Positions 46,218 through 54,915 of a stretch of 64,000 nucleotides of DNA are shown one piece after another. Under the pieces are notes generated by a model. The model saw only the letters and a list, made by a program, of their open reading frames with translations. It was not told the origin of the DNA and searched no databases. The position numbers and the translations under genes are program-made. Position 1 is the stretch's first letter, and each line of letters opens with the position of its first letter. The DNA comes from Muribaculaceae bacterium. GTDB lineage: Bacteria; Bacteroidota; Bacteroidia; Bacteroidales; Muribaculaceae. The DNA is taken from the NCBI GenBank assembly GCA_023665425.1, contig JAMPDX010000001.1, positions 595,774 through 659,773 of the forward strand, in the 5' to 3' direction.

Positions 46218-46264
46218 AGATACAATACTTATAAAAAGTATATAAACACAAAATAATAACAACT

Positions 46265-47491
46265 ATGAAGAAAGTAGCTTTACTCGCACTCGCTTGTGCT
46301 TCTCTCTTCGGTGCTTCACAGGTTAACGCCCAAGAAGTAACCTATGTAGAAGACTGCAGCCAAGGTCTTCTCATCAACCCGATGAGATCTAACTGGTTCA
46401 TCACTGCTCAGGGTGGTGCCAATGTACTCTTCACAAATCACGACACAGAGGCTAAGTTTGGCCAGCGTATCGGTGCCAGCGCTGATATCTATATCGGCAA
46501 ATGGTTTACTCCCGTATGGGGATTCCGTTTTGGTGTCAGCGGTGCTATTAATCGTGGCGCTACAACTCCTGACGGTTACTTCCGTGATCCTCACTTCGGC
46601 CCCATCAGCCAGCATGACGGTATGACTTGGTATCCCGAGCGTTTCGCAACACTGGGTCCCAAAATCGAGCTCATGTTCTCTGTTACAAACTGGCTCTGCG
46701 GCTACAACCCCAACCGTCTGTATAATGGTGTAGTTCACCTTGGTGGTGGCGGATACTGGACATTTGAGCACCGCGCCGATGATCATGCTTGGCACAACGC
46801 TCACAACCGCACACTTTATGGTTCACTGGGTTACACCAACAACTTCAACATAAGCAAGCATTTCGATATCTTCCTCGACCTGGAAGCTACCGTAATGGAC
46901 TATGATACCAACGAAGATGCTAACCGTGGCAAAGCAGGTCAGAACATGTCTTGCTCACTGGCTGCTCAAGTCGGTATCACTTACAAGTTCAACAAGACTG
47001 ACTGGAACTGCCCCACAACAGCTATCTGCCCGACATGGAAGTACACAGATGCTGAGGGTGATGCTCTCGCAGCTCGTTTGGCTAATGCCGACAACAAGAT
47101 CCGCGACCTGCAGCGTCAGCTTGATGATTGCCTGAACCGTCCTAACAAGGACTGCGAATGCGCTAACGCACTGGCTACTGTATACTATCCCATCAATGTC
47201 TCCACACTCTCAAGCCGCGAGAAGACTTTGGTAGAGTCAATGGCTCAGACTATGAAGGCTAACCCCGACAAGAAATACATCCTCACCGGCTGGGCTGATA
47301 ACTACACCGGTAACGATGCTATCAACAATCGTCTGCGTAACGAGCGTGTAGATGGTGTTTACAACTGCCTGGTTAACGCCGGCGTTCCCGCCAGCCAGCT
47401 CGAGAAGCGTATTGATGCTAACAACCTTACCGACTTCGGTATCAAGGGTGCTCAGTTCGACCGCGCAGTAACTGTTATCGAGGCTAAATAA
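46265..47491 (+). CDS. OmpA-family outer-membrane protein
   Basis: A signal peptide (MKKVALLALACASLFGASQVNA) is followed by an outer-membrane beta-barrel of about 230 residues rich in Trp, Gly and Asn. Then come a short coiled linker (ALAARLANADNKIRDLQRQLDDC), a CLNRPNKDCEC cysteine segment and a C-terminal OmpA peptidoglycan-binding domain (GWADNYTGNDAINNRLRNERVDGVYN). At 408 residues it resembles the major Bacteroidales OmpA porins that link outer membrane to wall. A strong promoter, the structured leader and biased codons point to high expression. Confidence 0.92.
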   Translation: MKKVALLALACASLFGASQVNAQEVTYVEDCSQGLLINPMRSNWFITAQGGANVLFTNHDTEAKFGQRIGASADIYIGKWFTPVWGFRFGVSGAINRGATTPDGYFRDPHFGPISQHDGMTWYPERFATLGPKIELMFSVTNWLCGYNPNRLYNGVVHLGGGGYWTFEHRADDHAWHNAHNRTLYGSLGYTNNFNISKHFDIFLDLEATVMDYDTNEDANRGKAGQNMSCSLAAQVGITYKFNKTDWNCPTTAICPTWKYTDAEGDALAARLANADNKIRDLQRQLDDCLNRPNKDCECANALATVYYPINVSTLSSREKTLVESMAQTMKANPDKKYILTGWADNYTGNDAINNRLRNERVDGVYNCLVNAGVPASQLEKRIDANNLTDFGIKGAQFDRAVTVIEAK

Positions 47492-47514
47492 TAAGCTATT
47501 AAACATCCCATTAA

Positions 47515-47547
47515 AAGAGGGAGGTACCGGTTCGGTATCTCCCTCTT
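47515..47547 (+). terminator. Terminator hairpin after the OmpA-family gene
   Basis: AAGAGGGAG-TACCG and CGGTA-CTCCCTCTT form a long hairpin with a 3-nt loop, 24 nt after the stop. No T-run follows. Confidence 0.75.
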
Positions 47548-47616
47548 GCTCATATGCCATAAACCTCAGGCGGAGTTGATTGTTAATATTCTGAGGACTC
47601 AGATAAATCAATTAAG

Positions 47617-48243
47617 ATGAAAATTAAAGAAGAAAAGATTGTTGAAGGGATGCCGGAGTTGGAACAGCATCCGTGGCCGCCATTTATTCCACATGGTGCG
47701 AAAGTGCTCATCATGGGGACATTTCCGCCCCAGCCACACAGGTGGAGTATGGACTTTTATTATCCTAACCGGACAAATGATTTCTGGTATATGATGGGCA
47801 TAATCTTCTTCGCTGACAAGTTTGCCCTATACAATACGGAGACTAAAACATTTAATCTGCCGGATATTAAGCTGTTGTTGACCCATAAGCATATAGCTCT
47901 GAATGATACCGGCCGAAAGGTGCGTCGTCTAAAAAGTAATGCCTCAGACAAGTTTCTTGAAATAGTGGAGCCGGTGCATCTGTTTGACTTGTTGGCACAG
48001 ATGCCCGAATGCCATGACATAGCCACCACGGGTGAAAAGGCTGCCGGAGTAATAGCCACCCTCACAGACACCGAAATACCTAAAATGGGTGAAATGGTGA
48101 CTACTACTATCACTATCGGTAACAAGGCACAATTTATAAACATCTGGAGGATGCCGTCTACAAGCCGTGCCTATCCTCTCGCCTTGGAAAAGAAAGCCGC
48201 TTATTATGAAAAGCTATTCCGCAAGTCCGGAATAATTGAATAG
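47617..48243 (+). CDS. Uracil-DNA glycosylase superfamily protein
   Basis: This 208-residue protein has the UDG-fold start PHGAKVLIMGTFPPQPHRWSMDFYYPN, with motif A GTFPP. The C-terminal motif WRMPSTSRAYPLALEKKAAYY resembles the Bacteroidetes mismatch-type UDG relatives. It lacks the GQDPYH motif of family 1 and the cysteines of family 4. It probably excises damaged or mismatched uracil, but the exact substrate is inference. It appears monocistronic. Confidence 0.75.
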   Translation: MKIKEEKIVEGMPELEQHPWPPFIPHGAKVLIMGTFPPQPHRWSMDFYYPNRTNDFWYMMGIIFFADKFALYNTETKTFNLPDIKLLLTHKHIALNDTGRKVRRLKSNASDKFLEIVEPVHLFDLLAQMPECHDIATTGEKAAGVIATLTDTEIPKMGEMVTTTITIGNKAQFINIWRMPSTSRAYPLALEKKAAYYEKLFRKSGIIE

Positions 48244-48311
48244 CTACTTATAAATACTTTTTTACATTTTGAGCGCGTAGTATTAAATAATGCTAAAAGT
48301 AAATTATTTGA

Positions 48312-48343
48312 TTTGGCCGAAGGAAATAATAACGTTAAATTTG
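48312..48343 (+). promoter_or_regulatory. htrA promoter
   Basis: TTTG at 48312-48315, a 20-bp spacer and TAAATTTG at 48336-48343 match the housekeeping consensus. A small CGGTGAG/CTCTTACCG hairpin lies in the leader. Confidence 0.7.
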
Positions 48344-48408
48344 CGTAATTATTAATGTAGACCCTCGGTGAGTGCTACTCTTACCGAAAATAACTAATAC
48401 AAGTCATA

Positions 48409-49884
48409 ATGAAAAATTTCAACATTAAAGCTATTGCAGCTGCCGGACTAATGCTTTGTTCGGGAGCATTTATCATGCAGGCACAAGATGATTATCAATT
48501 TGTGCGCACAGCTACCACACCCGCCTTTCAGACTGACTTCACTCAAGCTGCTGAGAAGACAATTAACTCTGTAGTATGTATCAAGAGTTATGTGAGCCGC
48601 TCACAACAACAATATTACGATCCCTTTGGCGGTGATATGTTTGACCCCTTTGAATTCTTCTTTGGCACCCCCCAACAGCGCCAAAAACCCAAAACACAGC
48701 AAAAAAATAGCGAGCCCGTACAGAGTGGTCTGGGCTCGGGAGTTATAATCCGTGAAGACGGTTATATCGTGACCAACAACCATGTGATAGATGGCGCTGA
48801 GAAAGTGGAAGTCATTCTCAATGACAACCGCTCGTATGAAGCGAAAATCATTGGTGCTGATGAAGCTACTGACCTGGCCCTCATAAAGATAGACGAGAGC
48901 GGACTGAGCCCTGTAGTATTCGGCGACTCAGATGCCGTCAAGGTGGGCGAATGGGTATTGGCAGTAGGCAATCCCTTCGGTTTTAACTCCACCGTTACAG
49001 CAGGCATCGTGTCAGCCAAAGCTCGTAGTATCAGCTCCGGCAATGGAGCCAAGCGCCTTGGTCTTGATTCATATATCCAGACAGATGCGGCTCTTAATCC
49101 CGGCAACTCAGGTGGAGCCTTGGTCAACCTTAACGGACAGCTGATAGGTATCAATTCTGCAATTTATTCCAACACCGGCAGCTATACCGGCTTCTCCTTT
49201 GCCATCCCCACAAGCGTGGTGAAAAAGATTATAAGCGACATCAAGGAGTATGGCACCGTACAGCGCGCCGTATTGGGTATCCGCTATCAGGAGCTTGATG
49301 CCAAACTCGCTAAAGATAAAGAAGTTAAGGGCGCTGTGGCTGGTATCTACATCACCGCTGTAGAGGACCTCTCCACTGCTCGCGAGCTTGAGCTTGAAGA
49401 GGGCGACGTGATAACCAAGATTAATGGTAATGACATCCACACCTCCGCTCAACTCATAGAGCAGATGAACCAGTTCCGCCCCGGTGACAAGATCACAGTT
49501 ACATATCTGCACGACGGCAAACAGTACACCAAATCAGCCACTCTTAAGAATGACCGCGGCAACACGTCCATCACAAAGAAGGATGATGTCACTTCGCTGG
49601 GTTGCGCCTTCATGAAGCTCACTGCCGAGACAAAGAAGAGCCTCGGTATCTCAAACGGCGTGCAGGTCACAGGCTTGAAGAATGGCCCCATGAAAGAGGC
49701 CGGCATCAAGGATGGCTTCATCATAATGAGTATAAACGATACCCCGGTATCAAGCCCCGATGATGTAGAGTATCTGTATGATAAAATCATGCAAGGCTCA
49801 CAGGCAGACCGTGTGATGTTCATCACCGGCATCTATACCACCGGCAAGCGCGGCTACTATGCCGTAAATCTGGCTGCTGAGTGA
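48409..49884 (+). CDS. htrA: Periplasmic serine protease HtrA/DegP (Do family)
   Basis: This envelope protein-quality protease is 491 residues. A signal peptide is followed by a Q-loop rich in Gln/Pro/Phe, then the trypsin-like domain with His in TNNHVIDG (about residue 125), Asp in TDLALIKID and Ser in NPGNSGGALVN (about residue 240). Two PDZ domains follow (about 285-385 and 400-491). The catalytic triad is complete, so it should be active. The promoter is of housekeeping type, with no sign of special stress control. Confidence 0.95.
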   Translation: MKNFNIKAIAAAGLMLCSGAFIMQAQDDYQFVRTATTPAFQTDFTQAAEKTINSVVCIKSYVSRSQQQYYDPFGGDMFDPFEFFFGTPQQRQKPKTQQKNSEPVQSGLGSGVIIREDGYIVTNNHVIDGAEKVEVILNDNRSYEAKIIGADEATDLALIKIDESGLSPVVFGDSDAVKVGEWVLAVGNPFGFNSTVTAGIVSAKARSISSGNGAKRLGLDSYIQTDAALNPGNSGGALVNLNGQLIGINSAIYSNTGSYTGFSFAIPTSVVKKIISDIKEYGTVQRAVLGIRYQELDAKLAKDKEVKGAVAGIYITAVEDLSTARELELEEGDVITKINGNDIHTSAQLIEQMNQFRPGDKITVTYLHDGKQYTKSATLKNDRGNTSITKKDDVTSLGCAFMKLTAETKKSLGISNGVQVTGLKNGPMKEAGIKDGFIIMSINDTPVSSPDDVEYLYDKIMQGSQADRVMFITGIYTTGKRGYYAVNLAAE

Positions 49885-49948
49885 GAGTCCATTTCATAAA
49901 ATTTATGCCCTGCAAGAATTGCAGCACCTGAAATCTTAGAATAAATTC

Positions 49949-49993
49949 CGGGCGAATAGAGTGGTTGGCACGTCTGACAAACTCTTTCGCCCG
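49949..49993 (+). terminator. Terminator hairpin after htrA
   Basis: CGGGCGAATAGAGT pairs with ACTCTTTCGCCCG (one bulge), followed by TGTCTTTA. The remainder of the 306-bp gap 49885-50190 holds a CCATTTCATAAA motif just after the stop, the promoter of the next gene and nothing else that I can identify. Confidence 0.7.
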
Positions 49994-50137
49994 TGTCTTT
50001 ATGTCGAGGCGAATGTTAAAAGAGGAATTTCAATAAACCTACACAATGTATTGATTGTTCTTGAATTAGCAAGTCTATATATCGCTAGGATTGAAGATGC
50101 CCACACTATGTGAGGTGAAATTTTTTGAACCGAGCGA

Positions 50138-50167
50138 TTGTAGTTTGCGAAATTATTACTAACTTTG
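50138..50167 (+). promoter_or_regulatory. Promoter of the first sigma-70 gene
   Basis: TTG at 50138-50140, a 19-bp spacer and TAACTTTG at 50160-50167. It lies inside an apparent N-terminal extension of the frame and thus fixes the ATG at 50191. Confidence 0.65.
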
Positions 50168-50190
50168 CACGCTTTTTCGGCTCAACCGAT

Positions 50191-51051
50191 ATGAAACAAA
50201 TCAAGATAAATCCTATAATAACGACCCGCGACAGCTACGCGCTCGACAAGTATCTCCAAGAGATAGGCCGATATGAACTCCTCACCATGGATGAGGAGGT
50301 AGAACTTGCGCACCGCACCCAGAAGGGTGATATACGCGCTCGCAATCGTCTTGTGAACGCTAACCTCAGGTTCGTAGTTTCAGTCGCAAAACAATATCAA
50401 AATCAAGGACTCCACCTCACCGACCTTATAAATGAGGGTAACATAGGCCTTATACATGCAGCAGAGAAGTTTGATGAAACACGTGGTTTCAAATTTATCT
50501 CATACGCTGTGTGGTGGATACGTCAAGCCATCCTTCAAGCATTGGCCAAGCAGAGTCGTCTGGTACGTCTGCCCCTTAATCAGGTAGGCGATTTGGCAAA
50601 GATCAACCGTGAGATAGGCCGTTTTGAGCAGGAGAATCAGCGTCGCCCCACCCCCGAAGAGTTGAGTGTGATGCTTGATACTCCGGCAGATAAGATCACC
50701 GATATGCTCATAGCCTCCGGCCGCCCCCTCTCAATGGATGCCCCACTTGTAGATGGTGAGGAGACTACCATCATAAACATGCTCCCCAATGAGGATAGCA
50801 CACGTGCTGACGCCTCACTTAACCTTGAGTCCCTCTCCACAGAGGTGGATAGAGCCCTAAGCCAGATATCACCTCGCGAGCGAGACGTGCTGAAGATGTT
50901 CTATGGTATAGGGTGCAAGGAGCGCACCTTGGAGGAGATAGCCATGCAATATGACTTGACCCGCGAACGTGTACGTCAAATTAAGGAGACTGCCATACGT
51001 AACCTCAAACGTCAAAAGAACCAGCTATTACAAAGCTACCTGGGAGCATAA
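50191..51051 (+). CDS. RpoD-like sigma-70 factor, divergent tandem paralogue
   Basis: This 286-residue group 1/2 sigma factor has regions 1.2 ([14 protein letters not shown]), 2 ([17 protein letters not shown] through [20 protein letters not shown]), 3 and 4 ([36 protein letters not shown]). It is colinear with the gene at 51274-52134 but differs at many positions, for example in the linker (RPLSMDAPLVDGEETTIINML) and the region 4 recognition helix flank. It is probably an alternative primary-like sigma factor. It has its own promoter and terminator, so it is not cotranscribed with its neighbour. Confidence 0.9.
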   Translation: MKQIKINPIITTRDSYALDKYLQEIGRYELLTMDEEVELAHRTQKGDIRARNRLVNANLRFVVSVAKQYQNQGLHLTDLINEGNIGLIHAAEKFDETRGFKFISYAVWWIRQAILQALAKQSRLVRLPLNQVGDLAKINREIGRFEQENQRRPTPEELSVMLDTPADKITDMLIASGRPLSMDAPLVDGEETTIINMLPNEDSTRADASLNLESLSTEVDRALSQISPRERDVLKMFYGIGCKERTLEEIAMQYDLTRERVRQIKETAIRNLKRQKNQLLQSYLGA

Positions 51052-51136
51052 CCATTGCTCCCCAGAGGCGGAAGTAGCACAACGTTGTACCGTCTGCACC
51101 CCCTTCGGCGGTGTGTATCTGAGAGATAATATGTTG

Positions 51137-51173
51137 CATAGTCCAAGCAGAGAGTCCCCCTGCCGGGACTATG
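51137..51173 (+). terminator. Terminator hairpin between the two sigma genes
   Basis: CATAGTCC (51137-51144) pairs with GGGACTATG (51165-51173), with AGTCCCC inside offering an alternative pairing; an AT-rich stretch follows. Confidence 0.6.
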
Positions 51174-51243
51174 TAAATTTATATTTTTATGTTAACATAT
51201 CATAAAACAGGCTAAAAAATTTCTTTTATTCAGTTTTTTTCGC

Positions 51244-51251
51244 TAACTTTG
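51244..51251 (+). promoter_or_regulatory. -7 box of rpoD
   Basis: TAACTTTG lies 22 nt before the ATG at 51274. The -33 position reads TTC and is weak. Confidence 0.55.
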
Positions 51252-51273
51252 CCTATATTTTGCACAGCCACCT

Positions 51274-52134
51274 ATGAGACAACTTAAAATTACCAAATCA
51301 ATCACTAACCGCGAGAGCGCTTCACTGGACAAGTATTTACAAGAAATCGGACGTGAGGAGCTAATCTCCGTTAGCGAAGAAGTGGAATTGGCTCAACGTA
51401 TCAAGCGGGGCGACCACGCCGCTCTTGAAAAACTTATAAAGGCCAACCTGCGTTTTGTGGTGTCAGTTGCCAAACAATACCAAAATCAAGGTCTCAGCCT
51501 GCCGGACCTTATCAACGAGGGCAATTTGGGTCTAATCCGCGCCGCCCAAAAGTTTGATGAAACACGAGGCTTTAAATTCATCTCTTACGCCGTATGGTGG
51601 ATACGTCAGTCCATTCTGCAGGCCCTTGCCGAGCAAAGTCGTATAGTTCGTCTACCCCTCAATCAGGTGGGCTCGCTCAACAAAATCTCAAAAGAGTTAT
51701 CTAAGTTTGAACAGGAAAATGAGCGCCGTCCCTCTGCCGAAGAGCTCGCTGAACGCCTCGACATACCGGTAGATAAAATCTCTGACACTCTCAAGGTCTC
51801 AGGCCGACACATCTCAGTGGATGCTCCCTTTGTGGATGGCGAGGATAACTCACTGCTTGATGTGCTCCCCAATGATGACAGCCCCATGGCTGACTCCACC
51901 CTCAACCAAGAGAGCCTCTCAAAAGAAGTGGACCGAGCGCTCAGACAGCTATATGACCGCGAGCGCGAAATCCTCAAGATGTTTTTTGGCATTGGATGCC
52001 AGGAGATGACTCTCGAAGAGATAGGAGCTAAATTTGACCTTACACGCGAACGTGTACGCCAGATAAAGGAGAAAGCTATCAAACGCCTTATAGGTCAAAA
52101 GAGCAAACTACTCAAGAGCTATTTAGGCAGCTGA
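51274..52134 (+). CDS. rpoD: Primary sigma factor RpoD (Bacteroidetes type)
   Basis: At 286 residues it lacks region 1.1 and the non-conserved insertion of E. coli sigma-70, as is usual in Bacteroidetes. It begins [20 protein letters not shown], and regions 2.3-2.4 ([36 protein letters not shown]), 3 ([19 protein letters not shown]) and 4.2 ([17 protein letters not shown]) match, from memory, the primary factor of Bacteroides closely. It should recognise the TTTG/TAnnTTTG promoters found throughout the window. Confidence 0.93.
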   Translation: MRQLKITKSITNRESASLDKYLQEIGREELISVSEEVELAQRIKRGDHAALEKLIKANLRFVVSVAKQYQNQGLSLPDLINEGNLGLIRAAQKFDETRGFKFISYAVWWIRQSILQALAEQSRIVRLPLNQVGSLNKISKELSKFEQENERRPSAEELAERLDIPVDKISDTLKVSGRHISVDAPFVDGEDNSLLDVLPNDDSPMADSTLNQESLSKEVDRALRQLYDREREILKMFFGIGCQEMTLEEIGAKFDLTRERVRQIKEKAIKRLIGQKSKLLKSYLGS

Positions 52135-52211
52135 TAAACAACTCTTCCTCCCCCTCCTCTCACAGATACCCCGCCAATATGGCGACTCACTCACTACTAT
52201 AACCCGGAATT

Positions 52212-52988
52212 TTGAGTATTGTGAACGTAACTGCAAAAACAATCATCACGGCATGCATACTTGCTGCCGTACTCTGCATAAAAGCCCCCGTAGCTACTGC
52301 TGCGGAGGCTTCTAATGTATTTGCTCCCAAAGGACAATATACTACCGATGCCTCGGGCTCATCGGCTAATCTCGACACTTATGCCAATACGCAGAGCATT
52401 ATGTTCGCCGATGGCGCAAGTGATGCTTTTACTGCACGCCCCGGTAAGAAACCCAAAGCCAAAGCTAATTCAACTGATTTGTCTGAAAATGAGTCCAACA
52501 GCACTATTACGACCAAGAAATTTTCCGGTTTGCGTCAGCACTTCACATGGGGTATTGATTTAGGTGCATCAATCGATTTGAGCGGCGAAGATCTGTCTAC
52601 CTTTGACGCAGAAACATATTTCGGCTACAAGGGGAACTGGATACGCACGGCAGCCTTAGGTGCCGGTATGCATAAGGCATTTGGCAACAAATATACATTT
52701 ATCCCGGTGTATGCACTGCTGCGCACATCCTTTCGCAGTAAGCCATCATTACTGTTCTTTGAGCTCAAGGCGGGCTACTCCTTCAATACACTTAATGACT
52801 CCGGCTCCTTCGGTGGTGCCTACGGGTCCTTCGGTTTGGGTGTAAATCTGGCCATGAGCAAGTCGTTCCAGAGCCATATCGTCTTGGCCTACAGCTACTA
52901 CACGCTTCGCCATGCCACAGATCTTGACATTCCATACTCGGGCGACAATATTAACTCCGCAGTGCTGCGATTTGGCGTCAACTTCTGA
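52212..52988 (+). CDS. Outer-membrane beta-barrel protein, hypothetical
   Basis: This 258-residue protein has a signal sequence (TIITACILAAVLCIKAPVATAA) and a low-complexity Ser/Asn/Thr linker of about 75 residues. A C-terminal eight-stranded-type barrel follows (TWGIDLGASIDLSGE... to VLRFGVNF) and ends in the aromatic residue required for outer-membrane insertion. I know no specific family or function. No ATG lies near the start: TTG at 52212 and GTG at 52221 are the options, and no promoter box is clear. Confidence 0.7.
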   Translation: MSIVNVTAKTIITACILAAVLCIKAPVATAAEASNVFAPKGQYTTDASGSSANLDTYANTQSIMFADGASDAFTARPGKKPKAKANSTDLSENESNSTITTKKFSGLRQHFTWGIDLGASIDLSGEDLSTFDAETYFGYKGNWIRTAALGAGMHKAFGNKYTFIPVYALLRTSFRSKPSLLFFELKAGYSFNTLNDSGSFGGAYGSFGLGVNLAMSKSFQSHIVLAYSYYTLRHATDLDIPYSGDNINSAVLRFGVNF

Positions 52989-53054
52989 TACTCTACCAAT
53001 TAGAGACCATTTCATAAAAAATGCACCGATAAATTTAATAAAAGTGGAATAATC

Positions 53055-53087
53055 TTGGTGCTATATCATTTTTTTTTAGTAACTTTG
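53055..53087 (+). promoter_or_regulatory. Promoter of tRNA-Pro
   Basis: TTG at 53055-53057, a 22-bp spacer (slightly long) and TAACTTTG at 53080-53087. The tRNA begins at 53099, so transcription starts within a few nt of it. Confidence 0.6.
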
Positions 53088-53098
53088 CACTTGCAATT

Positions 53099-53172
53099 CG
53101 GGGCGTAGCGCAGTCCGGTAGCGCACCTGGTTTGGGACCAGGTGGTCGCAGGTTCGAATCCTGTCACCCCGA
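53099..53172 (+). tRNA. tRNA-Pro (anticodon UGG)
   Basis: The 74-nt gene folds with acceptor CGGGGCG/CACCCCG (one C-A mismatch at pair 6-67) and a D arm GCGCAGTCCGGTAGCGC. The anticodon stem CCTGG/CCAGG surrounds loop TTTGGGA (UGG), and the T arm has GGTTCGAATCC. The discriminator is A, and CCA is not encoded. The next gene upstream is an outer-membrane protein and downstream an ECF sigma factor. Confidence 0.95.
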
Positions 53173-53183
53173 CTATTATTTAG

Positions 53184-53213
53184 GGTGTATCAACATTTTG
53201 AGATTGATACACC
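53184..53213 (+). terminator. Intrinsic terminator of tRNA-Pro
   Basis: GGTGTATCAA (53184-53193) pairs perfectly with TTGATACACC (53204-53213), followed by TTTATTATT. Confidence 0.85.
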
Positions 53214-53284
53214 TTTATTATTAGCTACCCCGTCCACATTGCCTTAAATGAGGCAGGTAACATAAGGTAAGAAACGTATCCGGC

Positions 53285-53857
53285 ATGGCAACTGAGCAAC
53301 AGACTGACGAAGCAAAATTGGTGGCCGAACTTCAGAACCCGAAGCTCGCCCATCAAGCTTTTGACCGCCTGATGCGTAAATACGGCGAACAGATTTATTG
53401 GCAAATACGTAAGATGGTAGTCAACCATGATGACGCTAATGACCTGCTACAGAATACTTTCTTGAAGGCCTGGAACAATCTGTGCAATTTTCGCGGCGAC
53501 GCCAAGCTTTCCACCTGGCTATATAAGATTGCTGTAAACGAAAGCATCAACTTCCTCAACAAGGAGCGCAAGACACAGGCGCAGCAGATTGACTCTGACA
53601 GTGAAGAGAATGATTCATTCCTCATTCGCAACCTTGAAGCCGATGAATATTTTGATGGCGACGAACTGAAGCTTGAGCTGCAAAAGGCTATTGCCACACT
53701 GCCGGAGAAGCAACGCTTAGTGTTTAATATGCGCTACTTTGACGACATGAAGTATGAACAAATCTCAGAGATACTCGGCACTTCCGTGGGCGCACTCAAA
53801 GCAAACTATCACCACGCCGTCAAGAAGATAGAAGAGTATATCACATCGTTGGAATAA
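53285..53857 (+). CDS. ECF-family RNA polymerase sigma factor
   Basis: This 190-residue RpoE-type sigma factor has region 2 (AFDRLMRKYGEQIYWQIRKMV, NHDDANDLLQNTFLKAWNNL, LSTWLYKIAVNESINFLNK) and region 4 (LPEKQRLVFNMRYFDDMKYEQISEILGTSVGALKANYHHAVKKI). No anti-sigma factor or SusC/D genes are adjacent, so its signal is unknown. The next gene is convergent. Confidence 0.92.
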   Translation: MATEQQTDEAKLVAELQNPKLAHQAFDRLMRKYGEQIYWQIRKMVVNHDDANDLLQNTFLKAWNNLCNFRGDAKLSTWLYKIAVNESINFLNKERKTQAQQIDSDSEENDSFLIRNLEADEYFDGDELKLELQKAIATLPEKQRLVFNMRYFDDMKYEQISEILGTSVGALKANYHHAVKKIEEYITSLE

Positions 53858-53858
53858 G

Positions 53859-53890
53859 CCCCTTTCTCTCAAGAAGTTTATGAGATGGGG
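53859..53890. terminator. Bidirectional hairpin between convergent genes
   Basis: CCCCTTTCTC and GAGATGGGG form an imperfect stem between the stops of the ECF sigma gene and the glycosyltransferase gene. The right arm carries the sequence CCATCTCATAAA (minus strand), which is shared with the ends of R2. Confidence 0.45.
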
Positions 53891-53892
53891 TA

Positions 53893-54849
53893 TTATTTGC
53901 CGGGCAACATGTGGCTGACTATGTGCGCACCATAAAACATGATTCGGTAGTGAAGAGGCACATGTTTGAAGGACATAATGTGGCTGTTTACCTCGGGAAA
54001 GGTGTCGCGCCATTGTCTCAACCGACCAAGAGGATGACGCAGCAATGCCGAAATATTTCGCAGGTATTTCACCTTGGCTATAAACTTTAGATAGAGCATA
54101 AATTGCTCATTCTCCTTATAATAACCATGCTGACACATCCACTCCTCAAGTGAACGGGCCACTTCGATATGCTGATGCAGTATTTTATCTGAAGCTGACT
54201 TGGTTATTGAGCCGTAGCTTTCTTGCACATAGTGATAATATCCTTTGTTGAGTATCGTGGTGGTGGCTCCTATAGCTAATAGACGGGCTACCGTACCCAA
54301 ATCTTCCCAACAATCATGTCCCGGAGTAAGACCACTTATTTGCTGCAACAGAGATGTACGTATCAGCTTGTTGTTGAGGGAGAAATGAAAAGCATTGATA
54401 GTAACTTGCGAAAGATGTAGCTGCTCATTAGGCTTAAAAAGCCACAGAGTGCTTCGGTCTGAATAGTCGTAAGTCATCCCGGCAGCCACAATGTCAACCT
54501 CACCCATACGTGCAGCCGCAACATACTCGCTAATAGTCTGTGGGTCAATATAATCGTCAGCATCTACGGCCGTAATGTACTCTCCCGTAGCCGATTGTAT
54601 CGCAACGATGCGAGCTGCAGAGACCCCTTGGTTCCCCGACTGACGCATTAACCTTATGAGCAACGAGTCATCATTATTTTTGGCAATATACCTTTCGACT
54701 ATCTCATGGCTCCCGTCAAGGCTGCAATCATCAACAAGCAATAATTCAAGGGGCCTATATGTCTGCGCAACGATAGAGTCGAGACACCGTGTGAGGGTTT
54801 CCCGACTATTATAAAAGGGTATCATCACGCTTACTAATGGTCTGTACAT
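53893..54849 (-). CDS. Family 2 glycosyltransferase
   Basis: This 318-residue GT-A fold enzyme starts RPLVSVMIPFYNSRETLTRCLDSIVAQTYRPLELLLVDDCS, with the metal-binding DXD motif in TAVDADDYID (about residue 98). The C-terminal part is helical and hydrophobic at its end but has no clear transmembrane span. It transfers a sugar to an envelope glycan or lipid; donor and acceptor cannot be told. It stands alone and is divergent from nadE. Confidence 0.85.
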   Translation of the reverse strand: MYRPLVSVMIPFYNSRETLTRCLDSIVAQTYRPLELLLVDDCSLDGSHEIVERYIAKNNDDSLLIRLMRQSGNQGVSAARIVAIQSATGEYITAVDADDYIDPQTISEYVAAARMGEVDIVAAGMTYDYSDRSTLWLFKPNEQLHLSQVTINAFHFSLNNKLIRTSLLQQISGLTPGHDCWEDLGTVARLLAIGATTTILNKGYYHYVQESYGSITKSASDKILHQHIEVARSLEEWMCQHGYYKENEQFMLYLKFIAKVKYLRNISALLRHPLGRLRQWRDTFPEVNSHIMSFKHVPLHYRIMFYGAHIVSHMLPGK

Positions 54850-54893
54850 CGCTTTTTATAAAGAAACGTCTGAGTAGTATGATTTATTTTTGT

Positions 54894-54901
54894 TAACTTT
54901 G
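54894..54901 (+). promoter_or_regulatory. -7 box of nadE
   Basis: TAACTTTG, 14 nt before the ATG at 54916, which gives a very short leader. It also argues against the TTG at 54910 as the start. Confidence 0.55.
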
Positions 54902-54915
54902 TAAAAAATTTGGCT

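Noticed and set aside
53099-53172. tRNA-Pro as a pseudogene because of the C6-A67 mismatch
   Set aside because: All other arms and invariant bases are intact, and it has its own promoter and terminator. A single acceptor mismatch is tolerated.
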